A stretch of 64,000 nucleotides of DNA, taken from the NCBI RefSeq assembly GCF_003182475.1, contig NZ_QGTS01000009.1, positions 124,001 to 188,000 of the forward strand, given 5' to 3'. This stretch comes from Mangrovibacter plantisponsor. Its GTDB lineage: Bacteria; Pseudomonadota; Gammaproteobacteria; Enterobacterales; Enterobacteriaceae. The notes beneath the pieces are model-generated. The model did no database searches and was not told the DNA's origin. It worked only from the letters and a program-made list of their open reading frames with translations. Shown piece by piece: positions 1-9,835 of this stretch (its first letter is position 1; each line of letters opens with the position of its first letter). A program made the position numbers and the translations under genes.

Positions 1-1159
1 CCACTGAACCCAGAATACGTAATGACGAACGGTCGGTACCTTCTATGGCGCTGTCACCTTCTGCCATCAGGGCACGAATTGCGGTTGGCGCGGTGTACAG
101 GATATTGACCTTATGTTTATCCACCACTTGTGCCATACGGTTCGGCTTCGGCCAGTTCGGCACGCCTTCAAACACCAGCGTGGTTGCGCCACAGGCCAGT
201 GGCCCATAAAGCAGGTAGCTGTGCCCGGTTACCCAGCCCACATCAGCGGTGCACCAGTAAATGTCGCCGTCGTGGTAATCAAACACATATTTAAATGTGG
301 TGGCGGCATAAACCAGGTAGCCTCCGGTAGTATGCAACACACCTTTTGGCTTACCGGTTGAACCGGAGGTATAGAGGATGAACAGCGGGTCTTCCGCGCC
401 CATTTCAACGGCCTGGTGTTCATCACTGGCGTCAGCCATACAATCGTGCCACCACAGGTCGCGGCCTTCATGCCATTGAATATCACCACCAGTACGTTTA
501 AACGTTATCACATGCTCAATGGTGGTAACTTCCGGGTGTTCAAGCGCTTCATCAACATTCTTCTTCAGCGGTATTCCCCGCCCTGCGCGAACACCTTCAT
601 CGGCGGTGATCACCATTTTTGCGCTGGAATCCACAATACGCCCGGCAACGGCTTCTGGTGAGAACCCACCAAAAATTACGGAGTGAACGGCACCAACACG
701 GGCGCAGGCCAGCATGGCGACGGCAGCTTCCGGCACCATTGGCATATAAATCGCCACCACATCGCCCTTGCGGATACCTTGTTTAGTTAACACATTGGCA
801 AAGCGGCAGACTTCGCGGTGCAATTCACGGTAAGTCAGCGTGCTACTTTGGCTGGCATCGTCGCCTTCCCAAATGATAGCCACCTGGTCGCCGCGTGTGG
901 CGAGATGGCGATCCAGGCAGTTAGCCGCCAGGTTGAGGGTGCCGTCTTCGTACCACTTAATCGACACATTGCCCGGTGCGAACGAGGTGTTCTTTACTTT
1001 GGTATACGGCTTGATCCAGTCGAGGATCTTGCCCTGTTCACCCCAGAATGCATCAGGATCCTGGCATGACTGTTGGTACATTGACGCATATTGTTCCGGA
1101 TTTATCAGGCAGCGTTCCGCAATAGTTGCGGGAATTGGGTGCTTGTGTATTTGGCTCAT
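1..1159 (-). CDS. acs: Acetyl-CoA synthetase (AMP-forming), 3' part missing
   Basis: Converts acetate, ATP and CoA to acetyl-CoA through an acetyl-adenylate in the cytoplasm, the high-affinity acetate scavenging route. The reverse-strand reading starts [17 protein letters not shown], as in enterobacterial Acs, and continues for about 386 residues. The AMP-binding P-loop [12 protein letters not shown] is visible, and the reading runs off the left edge at about the ILGSVG stretch, so the C-terminal 40 percent (including the regulatory acetylated lysine) lies outside. The ATG at 1157-1159 is preceded by an AGGAGAAA ribosome site. It lies downstream of fdhF on the same strand but is separated by a terminator and over 300 bp, so it should have its own promoter. 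Identity is secure from sequence. Confidence 0.95.
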   Translation of the reverse strand, partial: MSQIHKHPIPATIAERCLINPEQYASMYQQSCQDPDAFWGEQGKILDWIKPYTKVKNTSFAPGNVSIKWYEDGTLNLAANCLDRHLATRGDQVAIIWEGDDASQSSTLTYRELHREVCRFANVLTKQGIRKGDVVAIYMPMVPEAAVAMLACARVGAVHSVIFGGFSPEAVAGRIVDSSAKMVITADEGVRAGRGIPLKKNVDEALEHPEVTTIEHVITFKRTGGDIQWHEGRDLWWHDCMADASDEHQAVEMGAEDPLFILYTSGSTGKPKGVLHTTGGYLVYAATTFKYVFDYHDGDIYWCTADVGWVTGHSYLLYGPLACGATTLVFEGVPNWPKPNRMAQVVDKHKVNILYTAPTAIRALMAEGDSAIEGTDRSSLRILGSV

Positions 1160-1461
1160 GGCTTTTTTTCTCCTTTCCTGATGTTAATAATATGTCGCGA
1201 AAAGGTTAATTGAAGTGGGGGTGATGGCTTTGTTTACTTTTTGGGCGAGAGATCACGCAATGTTTAAAGAGGTTTAATAAAACACCAAACATTCTTTGAA
1301 GCAGAGCGGGAAATGGCGCGAAATGTATTAGCGAACATTAACGAAAAATTAAGAGAGAACAGATGAGTAGCGCTTCTGACTGAGTATTTTGTCTGCTAGC
1401 TGAAAGAAGTCATATGAGTTTCATATAGGTTGCACAATTGCGGGGCAATAGCGGTTCGTAT
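1160..1461 (-). promoter_or_regulatory. acs upstream region, with weak CRP-like site
   Basis: Non-coding AT-rich stretch between the fdhF terminator and acs. In E. coli acs is CRP-activated, and here a sequence near 1240-1255 (TGGGC, six bases, TCACG) matches the CRP consensus TGTGA-N6-TCACA only partly. No convincing -35/-10 pair could be chosen by eye. The assignment as acs promoter region rests on position. Confidence 0.4.
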
Positions 1462-1491
1462 AAAAAAGCCGTACACCTGATGGTGTACGGC
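1462..1491 (-). terminator. Rho-independent terminator of fdhF
   Basis: Perfect 10-bp stem (GCCGTACACC / GGTGTACGGC) with a four-base loop. Read on the minus strand it is followed by six T residues. It lies 25 bp past the fdhF stop codon. Confidence 0.9.
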
Positions 1492-1515
1492 TGATGAGAT
1501 ATCACACTGTTGTTG

Positions 1516-3663
1516 TTACCCTTGTGCGCTTTCCCGCAGGCGGGTTTTCAGGGCGTCATAACTCTCTATAACGTACTGCTCCGCTGCATACTGGTCCGCA
1601 ATAGGCTCAACCCGGACTGCACAGTATTTATACTCCGGCGTTTTGGTTATTGGGCTCAGGTTTTCTGTTACCAGCTCATTACAGGCACCTATCCACCATT
1701 GGTATGTCATGTAGATAGCGCCTTTGTTGGGCCGGTCACTGACCTGTGCCCGGGTAATGATTTTACCTTTACGCGAGTGCACCCATACCAGTGCCTCATC
1801 TTCAATACCCAGTTGTATCGCATCCTGAGTATTGATTTGCGCATAGCCGGGTTCATCCGCCAGTGCTGCCAGAGCCGCACAGTTACCGGTCATGGAGCGG
1901 CAAGAGTAATGGCCCACTTCACGCACGGTAGACAACACCATGGGGTATTCCTCTGTAAGCCTGTCCTGCGGAGCCACCCAGTCACAGGTGTAGAACTGCC
2001 CCAGGCCATTAGCGCGGTCGAACTGCTTCGCATACAGGTAGGAAGTGCCCTGGTCTTCTGGCCCGGTATCGCGGCATGGCCACTGAATAAAGCCCAGCTC
2101 GCCCATTTTTTCATAGGTTGCCCCATAAAAATCCGGGCACAGATGCCGCAACTCGTCCCAAATCTCCTGGGTGTTGTTGTAATGCATCGGGTAGCCCATG
2201 CGCGTGGCGATTTCACTGATAATTTGCCAGTCTGTCTTCAAGTCCCACTGGGGTTCCACTGCTTTAAAGAAGCGCTGGAAGCCGCGGTCTGCCGCGGTGT
2301 ATACCCCTTCATGCTCACCCCACGAGGTGGATGGCAGGATGACATCGGCTGCAGATGCAGTTTTGGTCATGAAGATGTCCTGAACAATAACCAGTTCCAG
2401 GTCATTAAACGCCTGGCGTACCGCAGAGAGTTCAGCATCCGTTTGCAACGGGTCTTCACCCATAATGTAAGCGGCTCTTACTTCCCCGTGAGCAACGCGG
2501 TGCGGTAGTTCGCTGATGCGGTATCCCGTTTCAGCAGGCAGTGAGTCGACGCCCCAGGCGCTGGCAAATTTCGCGCGGTGCTCAGGGTTGTTCACATACT
2601 GGTAGCCCGGGAAGGTGTCTGGCAGTGCGCCCATATCACAGGCACCCTGTACATTGTTCTGTCCACGTACCGGGTTAACGCCGGTATGGGGTTTGCCCAG
2701 GTTCCCGGTCAGCAATGCAAGGCTTGTCAGGGAACGAACGGTTTCCACACCCTGGTAAAATTGTGTGACGCCCATGCCCCACAAAATCATCGCAGTTTTA
2801 GCGCCGGCATAGGTCCGGGCTGCCTGACGGATTTGCTGTGCACTCAGCCCCGTAATGTCTTCGACGGATTCCGGGGTATAGCCCGCAACAATTTTTTGGT
2901 ATTCCTCAAACTCTTCTGTGCGCGTGGCAACGAAGTCTTTGTCGTACAAGTTTTCTTCGATGATCACATGGCCCAGAGCATTGAGCAGGGCAATATTTGA
3001 ACCATTACGCAAAGCAAGGTGTTGGTCGGCAATACGCGCGGTTTCAATTTTGCGTGGGTCGCACACAATGATTTTCGCGCCATTTTGTTTTGCGCGCAGA
3101 ACATGCTTCGCAACAATAGGATGCGAATCCGCAGGGTTATAGCCGAAAATAAACAGTAAATCTGTGTCGTCAATTTCGTTGATGGCATTACTCATTGCGC
3201 CATTACCGACCGACTGGTGCAGACCTGCAACCGAAGGGCCGTGTCAGACGCGTGCGCAGCAATCGACGTTATTGGTGCCAATAACGGCGCGCGCAAATTT
3301 TTGCATCACGTAATTGGTTTCGTTGCCCGTACCACGGGAAGACCCGGTGGTCATAATGGCATTCGGGCCATATTTCTGTTTAATCGCACTCAGGCGTTCG
3401 CTGACATAATCCAGCGCAACATCCCAGGAAACGGCTTCCAGTTTGCCGCCGCGTTGGCGACGAATCATGGGGGACTTCAGGCGGGGAGTGAGGATCTGGG
3501 TATCATTGATAAAATCCCAGCCGTAATACCCTTTCAGGCACAAATCGCCTTCATTGGTTTTCCCGTTTGCGCCTTCGGCCTTGACGATTTTACCGTTATT
3601 AACCACCAGGTTGATTTTGCAACCTGATGCGCAATAAGGGCAAACCGTGACAACTTTTTTCAT
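1516..3663 (-). CDS. fdhF: Formate dehydrogenase H, selenocysteine-containing
   Basis: Catalytic subunit of the formate-hydrogen lyase complex; oxidises formate to CO2 on a molybdenum bis-MGD centre and passes electrons to the hydrogenase-3 modules on the cytoplasmic face. The 715-residue product starts MKKVVTVCPYC and equals the E. coli length. Cys8, Cys11, Cys15 and Cys42 (in GDLCLKG) bind the 4Fe-4S cluster. An in-frame TGA at 3244-3246 is codon 140, in the context CCARV-U-HGP, exactly the Sec140 site of E. coli FdhF, so the gene must be read through and must not be split into two ORFs. The upstream ATG at 3706-3708 is not used because the family begins at MKK. A -24/-12 promoter lies upstream, consistent with FhlA/sigma-54 control under fermentation. 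The host must have selABC, not visible here. Confidence 0.97.
3205..3246 (-). promoter_or_regulatory. SECIS element for UGA140 of fdhF
   Basis: Directly downstream of the TGA codon (3244-3246) the message folds into a hairpin with upper stem and loop at 3216-3232 (GGUUGCAGGUCUGCACC). It contains the GGUCU apical loop contacted by SelB, and starts 11 nt after the UGA, the spacing of the E. coli fdhF SECIS. The hairpin is inside the coding sequence. Confidence 0.93.
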
Positions 3664-3720
3664 CCGATTGGCTCCAGTGATAAGAGTAAGCGTGTGGCAT
3701 GCCATCACGCGCGCCCATCA

Positions 3721-3737
3721 ATGCATTTTCTGTGCCA
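3721..3737 (-). promoter_or_regulatory. Sigma-54 (-24/-12) promoter of fdhF
   Basis: On the minus strand TGGCAC, five bases, ATGCAT. This keeps the invariant GG and GC with exactly ten bases between them and differs from the consensus TGGCAC-N5-TTGCW at one position. It lies about 58 bp before the fdhF ATG, giving a leader of roughly 48 nt. Confidence 0.85.
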
Positions 3738-3791
3738 GCTAAATAAGCCCGGAACTAATCAGGATATTACGGTGTTTTTTTTGACAAAACT

Positions 3792-3816
3792 CTGACGAAA
3801 GACAGGCCTTCGTCAG
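3792..3816. promoter_or_regulatory. Inverted repeat, candidate FhlA upstream activator site or phnO terminator
   Basis: Perfect 8-bp arms CTGACGAA and TTCGTCAG around nine bases, 55-95 bp upstream of the sigma-54 promoter and 36 bp past the phnO stop. Position suits an FhlA enhancer site for fdhF. On the minus strand it is followed by AGTTTTGTC, so a weak phnO terminator is the alternative. The sequence does not decide between them. Confidence 0.45.
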
Positions 3817-3852
3817 ATATGACGTGTCGAGAAGGGAAATGAGTGGTGAGTG

Positions 3853-4284
3853 TTACAGGCGTTTGGTGAAACGCAAATGTGTGGGTTCGTAGCCTTCGCG
3901 TAAATAAAAGCGGTGGGCGTCTTTGCGCAGTGCTCCGCAAGATAACTCAAGCAGCTCTGCATCCCACTCACGGGCTTTACTTTCAGCCCAGGCCAGCAAG
4001 CGTTGGCCAGTGTTGTGCCCGCGTGATTCCGGCATGACAACCAGTTCCTGAACTTCACCAATCCAGCGGACATGGTGCAAGTGAAATTGCATCTGCAGGC
4101 TAATCATACCCACCGGGTGGTTATCCAGCAGTGCAAGCTGGTAAAAACGCTGTGGATCGTCGAGGTTGCGTGCCAGCCCACTGAGAAAGGCGTCCCGGTC
4201 AAACGTAGTTTGTTTCAGTTCGCAAATTAGCTTGTATAACGCATCGGCGTCATTAAGCCGGGCAGGGCGTAGTTCAATCGACAT
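3853..4284 (-). CDS. phnO: Aminoalkylphosphonate N-acetyltransferase
   Basis: GNAT-fold enzyme that acetylates the amino group of aminoalkylphosphonates with acetyl-CoA, which in E. coli helps C-P lyase use or detoxify them. The 143-residue product aligns along its length with E. coli Phn[16 protein letters not shown] near the start, [19 protein letters not shown] in the middle, acetyl-CoA loop [12 protein letters not shown], and [11 protein letters not shown] then HLRFTK at the end. In E. coli phnO sits between phnN and phnP. Here it stands alone between fdhF and aer, about 37 kb from the C-P lyase operon (phnN directly abuts phnP there). The start ATG at 4282-4284 follows a GGGAGC sequence. 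Regulation is not evident; no Pho box was seen. Confidence 0.9.
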   Translation of the reverse strand: MSIELRPARLNDADALYKLICELKQTTFDRDAFLSGLARNLDDPQRFYQLALLDNHPVGMISLQMQFHLHHVRWIGEVQELVVMPESRGHNTGQRLLAWAESKAREWDAELLELSCGALRKDAHRFYLREGYEPTHLRFTKRL

Positions 4285-4396
4285 GGCGGCTCCCGGAACA
4301 GAAGTGTTGTGAGGGATATGCTAATCAACATAGTGTGATTTTCGCCATCCCTCAAGTGCCCACTGGCAAGTACCCACTGGATAGTGAATCAACAGA

Positions 4397-4418
4397 TTTG
4401 CCAGCCCTTGCTGGCAAA
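4397..4418 (-). terminator. Hairpin immediately downstream of aer
   Basis: Perfect 8-bp arms TTTGCCAG / CTGGCAAA with a six-base loop, five bases past the aer stop. No clear T run follows on the minus strand, so termination is plausible rather than certain. Confidence 0.5.
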
Positions 4419-4422
4419 CCGG

Positions 4423-5967
4423 TTAACGGAACACGTTGACGGCATCTTCCAGACGGGAAGCCTGGTGTTGCATGGAGGCCGAAGCCTGGGCGCCCTGATC
4501 AACCAGTGTCGCGTTCTGGTGAGTAATATGATCAAGTTGATCAACGGCTTTGGTAATTTCAGAAAGACTGTGCGCCTGGTCTGCGGTCGCATCGCTAATT
4601 TGCGCGATAAGCTGGGTCACATTCTTCACCTGGTCCACAATATCGTGCATTGTTTCGCCAGCTTTCTGTACTTCTTCGGCTCCGGATTCTACCCGCGAAG
4701 AGCTGGATTCAATTAAATGGCGAATATCGCTGGCCGCTTTGGCACTGCGTTGTGCCAGGCTGCGTACCTCGCCCGCCACCACGGCAAACCCTTTCCCCTG
4801 CTCACCCGCGCGGGCGGCTTCTACAGCGGCGTTCAGTGCCAGAATGTTGGTTTGAAACGCAATGCTGTCAATCAGGGATGTAATACTGCCAATTTGTTTG
4901 GTGCTTTCGGCTATTTGGTTCATGGTGGCAATAACGGTTTCCATCACTTGCCCGCCATGGGTAGCCGCATTGCTCGCCTGCCCGGAGAGCTTATTCGCCT
5001 GAGCGGCGGTGTTGGTGTTATCCCGCACGGTATCGGATAACTGCGTCATGGTTGCCAGGGTTTGTTGCACGTTCACTGCTGTTTGCCGGGTGCGCTCATT
5101 AAGGTCTTCATTCCCTTGTGCCAGCGCATCGCTGCCGGTACGCACACTGCACACCTGGCCGCTGACATCATTGATAAGCCAGCGGAACATCAGGCCTAAC
5201 TGGCTGATTGAACGCAAAGTAATACCGACTTCATCCGAACGTTGCATGTGGTCGACATTATGGCTGTTGCCTGTCGCCACCATCAGCGCCTGTTTATGCA
5301 GTTGTTCTGCAGGCGTAGCGACCTGGCGTTCCTGCAGCAGCCCCACCAAAATAAACAGAACGGTATTTAACCCGAGCATAACCAGGTATTCATGCAGGGA
5401 GATATTTACAAAACCCATTACTGCTGAGGAGAGCAGCAGTGTTACCAGCAGTGGCAGGCGAATACGCCAGCGCAATGATAATGTTTTGGTTAATGAAAAG
5501 AGTGAAGAGACCCCTTTTTTGACCACCAGGCCATTACGTAATGTGAGATGAGTTGCGCGCCCTTCATTCATGGCCCGGTAGAGGGTTTCTGCCTCACGAA
5601 TTTCTTCGCGTGTGGGCTTAGTACGAATAGACATATACCCCATAGCCTGGCCGTTACGTACAATAGGAACTGCATTCGCCCTCACCCAATAATAATCCCC
5701 ATTTTTCCGCCGGTTTTTTACCAGCCCGGTCCAGGGTTCCCCACGTTTTAACGTTGCCCACATATCAGCAAATGCCTGGCGTGGCATATCCGGGTGGCGT
5801 ACCAGGTTATGCGGCTGGCCAATAAGCTCCTCACTGGAGAAACCACTGGCTTCGATAAAACTGTCATTCGCATAAGTGATATAACTCTGCAGGTCTGTGG
5901 TAGACATCAGTGTCGCGTCGTCCGTCAACTCATATTCAGTATCTGTCACAAAAGGCTGTTGGCGCAT
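4423..5967 (-). CDS. aer: Aerotaxis receptor Aer
   Basis: Energy/oxygen sensor of chemotaxis that couples an FAD-binding PAS domain to CheA through a methyl-accepting signalling domain. The 514-residue product begins with the conserved stretch [15 protein letters not shown]. The PAS domain spans about 20-120, with [12 protein letters not shown] closing it. Two hydrophobic segments follow around 170-212 (membrane hairpin), then a HAMP-like linker. The MCP signalling tip contains [21 protein letters not shown]. coli Aer is 506 residues and no periplasmic sensor domain is present here, as expected for Aer. It is monocistronic, with a FliA-type promoter upstream and a hairpin downstream. Orthology looks direct; a paralogous Aer-like MCP is the only alternative. 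Confidence 0.93.
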   Translation of the reverse strand: MRQQPFVTDTEYELTDDATLMSTTDLQSYITYANDSFIEASGFSSEELIGQPHNLVRHPDMPRQAFADMWATLKRGEPWTGLVKNRRKNGDYYWVRANAVPIVRNGQAMGYMSIRTKPTREEIREAETLYRAMNEGRATHLTLRNGLVVKKGVSSLFSLTKTLSLRWRIRLPLLVTLLLSSAVMGFVNISLHEYLVMLGLNTVLFILVGLLQERQVATPAEQLHKQALMVATGNSHNVDHMQRSDEVGITLRSISQLGLMFRWLINDVSGQVCSVRTGSDALAQGNEDLNERTRQTAVNVQQTLATMTQLSDTVRDNTNTAAQANKLSGQASNAATHGGQVMETVIATMNQIAESTKQIGSITSLIDSIAFQTNILALNAAVEAARAGEQGKGFAVVAGEVRSLAQRSAKAASDIRHLIESSSSRVESGAEEVQKAGETMHDIVDQVKNVTQLIAQISDATADQAHSLSEITKAVDQLDHITHQNATLVDQGAQASASMQHQASRLEDAVNVFR

Positions 5968-6004
5968 TTGGTTATACCTGGCGTTATTACGGGATTAACA
6001 GATG

Positions 6005-6031
6005 ATCTCGGCATTTCTTAATATATCTTTA
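6005..6031 (-). promoter_or_regulatory. Sigma-28 (FliA) promoter of aer
   Basis: On the minus strand TAAA, fifteen bases, GCCGAGAT, against the consensus TAAA-N15-GCCGATAA (six of eight in the -10). Transcription would start about 30 bp before the aer ATG. Known E. coli aer is FliA-dependent, which agrees. Confidence 0.75.
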
Positions 6032-6316
6032 GCATTAAAAAGTGATGGCTATCTAAAAAATTTTCTCTAAGGAATGAGTGAGTGTAGTTTAATTATGGCT
6101 AACAATTAAATTTAATTAATATTTCTTTAATTCATTGATTTTATGTGTTTTTAAATTTTTGCTTTATACGGAAATTGTACTATCGTGATAATGGTTTAGT
6201 GATTTACCAGGGTATTACCTGGTGCGTGAAATAACCGGGATATTGTTTGTGTCTAATGAGTGGTAGCTGATAAATAAATTATGTCGGGATTTTTTTACTA
6301 TCTATAAATGGCACAA
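6032..6316. other. AT-rich intergenic stretch between aer and yjdM
   Basis: No reading frame of coding quality and no obvious RNA gene. It lies upstream of aer and downstream of yjdM on the minus strand. Beyond the FliA-type promoter at its left end and the yjdM terminator at its right end I see nothing in it. Confidence 0.6.
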
Positions 6317-6345
6317 GAAAAAACACCTCCCATTAACGGGAGGTG
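6317..6345 (-). terminator. Rho-independent terminator of yjdM
   Basis: Stem CACCTCCC / GGGAGGTG with a six-base loop; on the minus strand it is followed by TTTTTTC. It starts eight bases past the yjdM stop. Confidence 0.9.
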
Positions 6346-6352
6346 AAACGAA

Positions 6353-6688
6353 TCAGTTCTTTTTAACAAATTCAGATTTCAGTTTCATCGGCCCAAAACC
6401 ATCGATTTTGCAATCAATATTATGGTCACCTTCCACCAGACGGATATTTTTCACCCTGGTACCAATTTTCAGTGTGGAAGAGCTGCCTTTAACTTTCAGG
6501 TCTTTAACCACGGTGACACTGTCGCCATCAGCGAGAGTATTCCCGTTGGCATCTTTCACCACCAGGGTATCGTCCTGGTGTGCAGGTTCGTCGTCACGCC
6601 ATTCGTGAGCACACTCCGGGCAGACATACATCAGATTATCCTGGTATGTATATTCAGACTGGCATTTGGGGCATTGAGGCAGTTGCAT
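6353..6688 (-). CDS. yjdM: Zinc-ribbon protein YjdM (PhnA family)
   Basis: A 111-residue protein of the YjdM/PhnA family. Four cysteines form an N-terminal zinc ribbon (CPKC near residue 6 and CPEC near 23), and the C-terminal half carries the conserved [17 protein letters not shown] and [15 protein letters not shown] stretches, nearly identical to E. coli YjdM. The historical PhnA name came from its position near phn genes and does not establish a phosphonate role; molecular function is unknown. In E. coli it neighbours crfC-yjcZ, as here. It is transcribed alone, with a strong terminator. The ATG is preceded by an AAAGGATACGCC ribosome site. Confidence 0.93.
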   Translation of the reverse strand: MQLPQCPKCQSEYTYQDNLMYVCPECAHEWRDDEPAHQDDTLVVKDANGNTLADGDSVTVVKDLKVKGSSSTLKIGTRVKNIRLVEGDHNIDCKIDGFGPMKLKSEFVKKN

Positions 6689-7444
6689 GGCGTATCCTTT
6701 ATTGTATCACTGGTACTGATATTCTCTGCCTGGCGCTGAACAAAAAACCCACCCGATTATGGAGTTAGCGGGCCATTTGGTGTGAATTCTGTCAGGCGTA
6801 AAAGCCGGTAATCTGCAGAGAATTCTCATTAAATGGTAAAAACCGCTGGATTATAACTTATTTCTCATGGTGATTGTGTGGTTTTTTGCATGTTTACATG
6901 ATTATCGTTGTAATAAATATTATATTTAACAATAACATATATATTAAATTTGTATTTTTTACTGCTAAAAAAGCAATGGTGTTTTTTATGGCGTGATTCT
7001 GTCATTACAGAGGTGGAAACATACCGTCTGGCGCCCATTGAAATGGGAGTGATTCGCAATCATGATTTTACTTAACCAAAATTAATGCCATCGGCAGGGA
7101 ATGAGATAACCTGGTTTTTCATTCTCACAATCAATAAGTTGCTTTAAATATGCGAACAACATATCGTGAAAGCTAATAAGATAGTGTTATTCTTCACTGG
7201 CGGCTTTAGGTGGCTCACTCTCTTAATTGGCTTCCTCCGCAACGCTACGCTCACTGGTGTGGGAACACTCTTTTCGCTGATTAGTACCCTGGGTTTATTT
7301 ACCCGGGGAGGGTTGTTGCCAGTGTTGTGTCATGCTTATTGATTGAATAGAAAAGAAATCTTTTTGCTTCCTTACCTGCGGGTAATGGTTTTTCTTTATA
7401 TTAAAAATAAATAGTTCCAGGCTATTTCATAACTAAAAAATAAA
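6689..7444. other. Long intergenic region before crfC
   Basis: About 750 bp between divergent yjdM and crfC, mostly AT-rich. A minus-strand frame of 64 codons (6865-7059) has unconvincing composition and no ribosome site. A patch at about 7195-7330 is richer in GC than its surroundings and holds a hairpin (CCCTGGGT / ACCCGGGG, 7287-7308). It could be a small RNA or decayed sequence. No gene is supported. Confidence 0.5.
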
Positions 7445-7463
7445 AGACGTGATTATCACGTCT
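7445..7463. promoter_or_regulatory. Palindrome AGACGTGA-TTA-TCACGTCT upstream of crfC
   Basis: Perfect 8-bp inverted arms around a three-base centre, ending 27 bp before the crfC ATG. A dimeric repressor operator or a leader-RNA hairpin would both fit; I do not recognise a known consensus. Confidence 0.5.
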
Positions 7464-7490
7464 GATGATTTGCATTAAGGAAAGGTTTTT

Positions 7491-9833
7491 ATGCACACAC
7501 AGACAATATTTGAATTAAGTCAGGAGGCGGAGAGGCTATTGCAACTGGCTATTTCGCAGCTTGATTCGATTCAACAGTTCCCTGCTTCCAGCCCGCCTGT
7601 TGCAGCGACAGACAGTACTGTTGCTGCAAATGCTAACCATTTCAGCCTTAATGGCATACAAAGGCAGCATGAAATATTGCAAAGTGAGCTGCGTAAGCTC
7701 ACGCATCAGGAAATGGTACTGGCAATTGTTGGCACCATGAAAGCAGGCAAATCCACGACGATTAATGCCATCATTGGTACTGAAGTGCTGCCCAACCGTA
7801 ACCGGCCTATGACAGCGCTGCCTACGTTGATTCGCCACACGCCCGGCCAGCGGGAACCCAGTCTCTATTTTCCTCATGTTTTACCTATTGAAGCATTGAT
7901 GGAAAATTTGCATGCCTGCCTGATACATTCAGACCGGCAGGCGCTGGCAGAGCGCCTGGAAATAGACAACGATATGGAAGCCCTGATTCAACGCATAATT
8001 GAAAAGCAGGGATTCGAACGGCACTATCTGGGTGCCCAGCCTATTTTTTATTGCCTGAAAAGCCTGAATGACCTGGTACGGTTATCTCAGGTTCTCAACA
8101 TTGATTTCCCTTTTGCCGCTTATACTGCAATTGAACATATTCCTGTAATTGAGGTGGAATTTGTTCATCTGGCTGAACAGGAAGTTCCTTATGGTCAGTT
8201 AACGTTGCTGGATACCCCCGGGCCCAATGAAGCCGGCCAGCCTTATTTGCAGCAGATGTTAAAAGAGCAATTAAGCCGGGCTTCGGCGGTTATGGTGGTG
8301 CTGGATTACACTCAGCTCAAATCCATATCCGATGATGAAATGCGCCGGGTAGTGGCTCAGGTTGGCGACAAAGTGCCTGTGTATGCGCTGGTCAACAAGT
8401 TTGATCAGAAAGACCGTAATAGCGATGACGAACAGCAAATTCGCGCCCTGATAGCCGGTTCTTTGATGCGCGGGGTTATCACCCCGGAACATGTCTTCCC
8501 GGTGTCTTCAATGTGGGGTTACCTGGCATACCGTGCCAAACATGAAATTGAACAGCATGGTTGCCTGCCTGACCCTGACCAGCATCGTTGGGTTCAGGAT
8601 TTTGCCGATGCCGCATTAGGGCGCCGCTGGCAGACTGCTGATCTCGCCAATATCCCTCATATCGGGCTGGCTGCTCAGTTGCTCTGGGAAGATGCCTTGC
8701 TGGAGCAACCCATCAGTACCATTCTTGATGCGGCACAAGGGAAGGCTTCGCTTTTTGCATTGCACTCAGCAGTACAAAAACTGAATAGTTATTCCCGTCT
8801 CGCCAGTGAGTTTCTGTTTCTGCGTGCGCAGGGGCTTAATATGGATGATGCCAGCCTGCAGGCACATATTCACAGTCTTGAACTGGATATCACCACACTG
8901 TATTCGTGCCAGGCACCGGTAGCCCAACGTGTTCAGATGGAAATGGAAGAAGCGATTGGCCAGATAGGCAATAACCTTGACCAGTGCAGGCAGCGAGTGC
9001 ATGACGCGCTGAAAAGTTATTTTGAACATGGGGTTGTGCCTGCAATGGTAACGCAAAAAGTGTCCTCGTTGCTGTACCATGAACCAGATTTCACCCCAGG
9101 CGAGCGGCTGCTGATTTCCGGTAATGAAAATCTGGCCAGGCTCAGCCTGTTTAAGATAAGCCACTCTTGCGAAGCCATCATGGCCTGGGCTCAGAGCCAT
9201 ATGGCTGCGGCACTGGCCGCGATAGCAGAAACACTGAAGCAGACGTTAACGGCAACGTTTCGCCAAACACTGGAGCCTATTGAGCAACGCCTGAGTACCG
9301 GGCTTGATGCTTGTGTCAAGGAACCTCTCTCCTTACCCGATATTCAGAATATGTTGCTGGATGCCAGTGTTGCCTCCTGTTTTGCTGATGCGTTAACAGA
9401 ACAGCGTACTGTCAATTCACAAATGCAGACGGGTATTCGTTCTGCGATGCAACGCTGGTTTAATGGCGCGACGGATCAACTGGAAGGAAATGCGGATTAT
9501 TCACGTCAGTTTGTGATTAACCTTAATGAACTGCAGACGAAACTCTTCCAGCATATTACCCAGGCCTGCGAACATATGAGGGGAGCTGTGTATGCGCAGC
9601 TGGATGTCTCCGTCACTCAGTGCCTGACAACCTTTTTTGCTGAAGTGACCAGTGCGCTGGAAGCGATTCAGCGTAACCTGAATCACTGCATGCTGGCTCG
9701 TCAGCAAAGCCATGAGCAACAGCAAGGGTTACGTAAACGCGTTCAGCATTGCCTCACAACGGTCACATTTATTCGTGAAGATACACGTTTATTGCAGGAA
9801 GATATCCAGACGCTGCTAAAAGCGGAACAATAA
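7491..9833 (+). CDS. crfC: Dynamin-family GTPase CrfC (YjdA)
   Basis: Large GTPase related to dynamins, in E. coli reported to bind the DNA polymerase clamp and affect nucleoid positioning. The 780-residue product keeps the G-domain motifs: P-loop GTMKAGKST at 81-89, the GTEVLPNRNRPMTALPT switch region, DTPG at 241-244 and NKFD at 302-305. The second half is predicted helical with many Gln-rich segments, as in dynamin stalks. E. coli CrfC is about 742 residues, so this version is slightly longer, mainly in the stalk. An AAGGAAAGG ribosome site precedes the ATG. Two bases separate its stop from yjcZ, so the pair is one operon as in E. coli. Confidence 0.92.
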   Translation: MHTQTIFELSQEAERLLQLAISQLDSIQQFPASSPPVAATDSTVAANANHFSLNGIQRQHEILQSELRKLTHQEMVLAIVGTMKAGKSTTINAIIGTEVLPNRNRPMTALPTLIRHTPGQREPSLYFPHVLPIEALMENLHACLIHSDRQALAERLEIDNDMEALIQRIIEKQGFERHYLGAQPIFYCLKSLNDLVRLSQVLNIDFPFAAYTAIEHIPVIEVEFVHLAEQEVPYGQLTLLDTPGPNEAGQPYLQQMLKEQLSRASAVMVVLDYTQLKSISDDEMRRVVAQVGDKVPVYALVNKFDQKDRNSDDEQQIRALIAGSLMRGVITPEHVFPVSSMWGYLAYRAKHEIEQHGCLPDPDQHRWVQDFADAALGRRWQTADLANIPHIGLAAQLLWEDALLEQPISTILDAAQGKASLFALHSAVQKLNSYSRLASEFLFLRAQGLNMDDASLQAHIHSLELDITTLYSCQAPVAQRVQMEMEEAIGQIGNNLDQCRQRVHDALKSYFEHGVVPAMVTQKVSSLLYHEPDFTPGERLLISGNENLARLSLFKISHSCEAIMAWAQSHMAAALAAIAETLKQTLTATFRQTLEPIEQRLSTGLDACVKEPLSLPDIQNMLLDASVASCFADALTEQRTVNSQMQTGIRSAMQRWFNGATDQLEGNADYSRQFVINLNELQTKLFQHITQACEHMRGAVYAQLDVSVTQCLTTFFAEVTSALEAIQRNLNHCMLARQQSHEQQQGLRKRVQHCLTTVTFIREDTRLLQEDIQTLLKAEQ

Positions 9834-9835
9834 TA

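Noticed and set aside
1510-2508. 332-codon open frame on the plus strand opposite fdhF
   Set aside because: It lies entirely antisense to a highly conserved gene; its amino-acid content is unlike a real protein and it has no ribosome site.
1516-3195. 559-codon frame as a separate truncated formate dehydrogenase
   Set aside because: It is the part of fdhF downstream of the selenocysteine UGA; SECIS and residue context show one 715-residue protein.
6865-7059. 64-codon minus-strand frame in the crfC upstream region
   Set aside because: Lys/Tyr/Asn-rich translation of AT-rich DNA, no ribosome site, no similarity to known small proteins.
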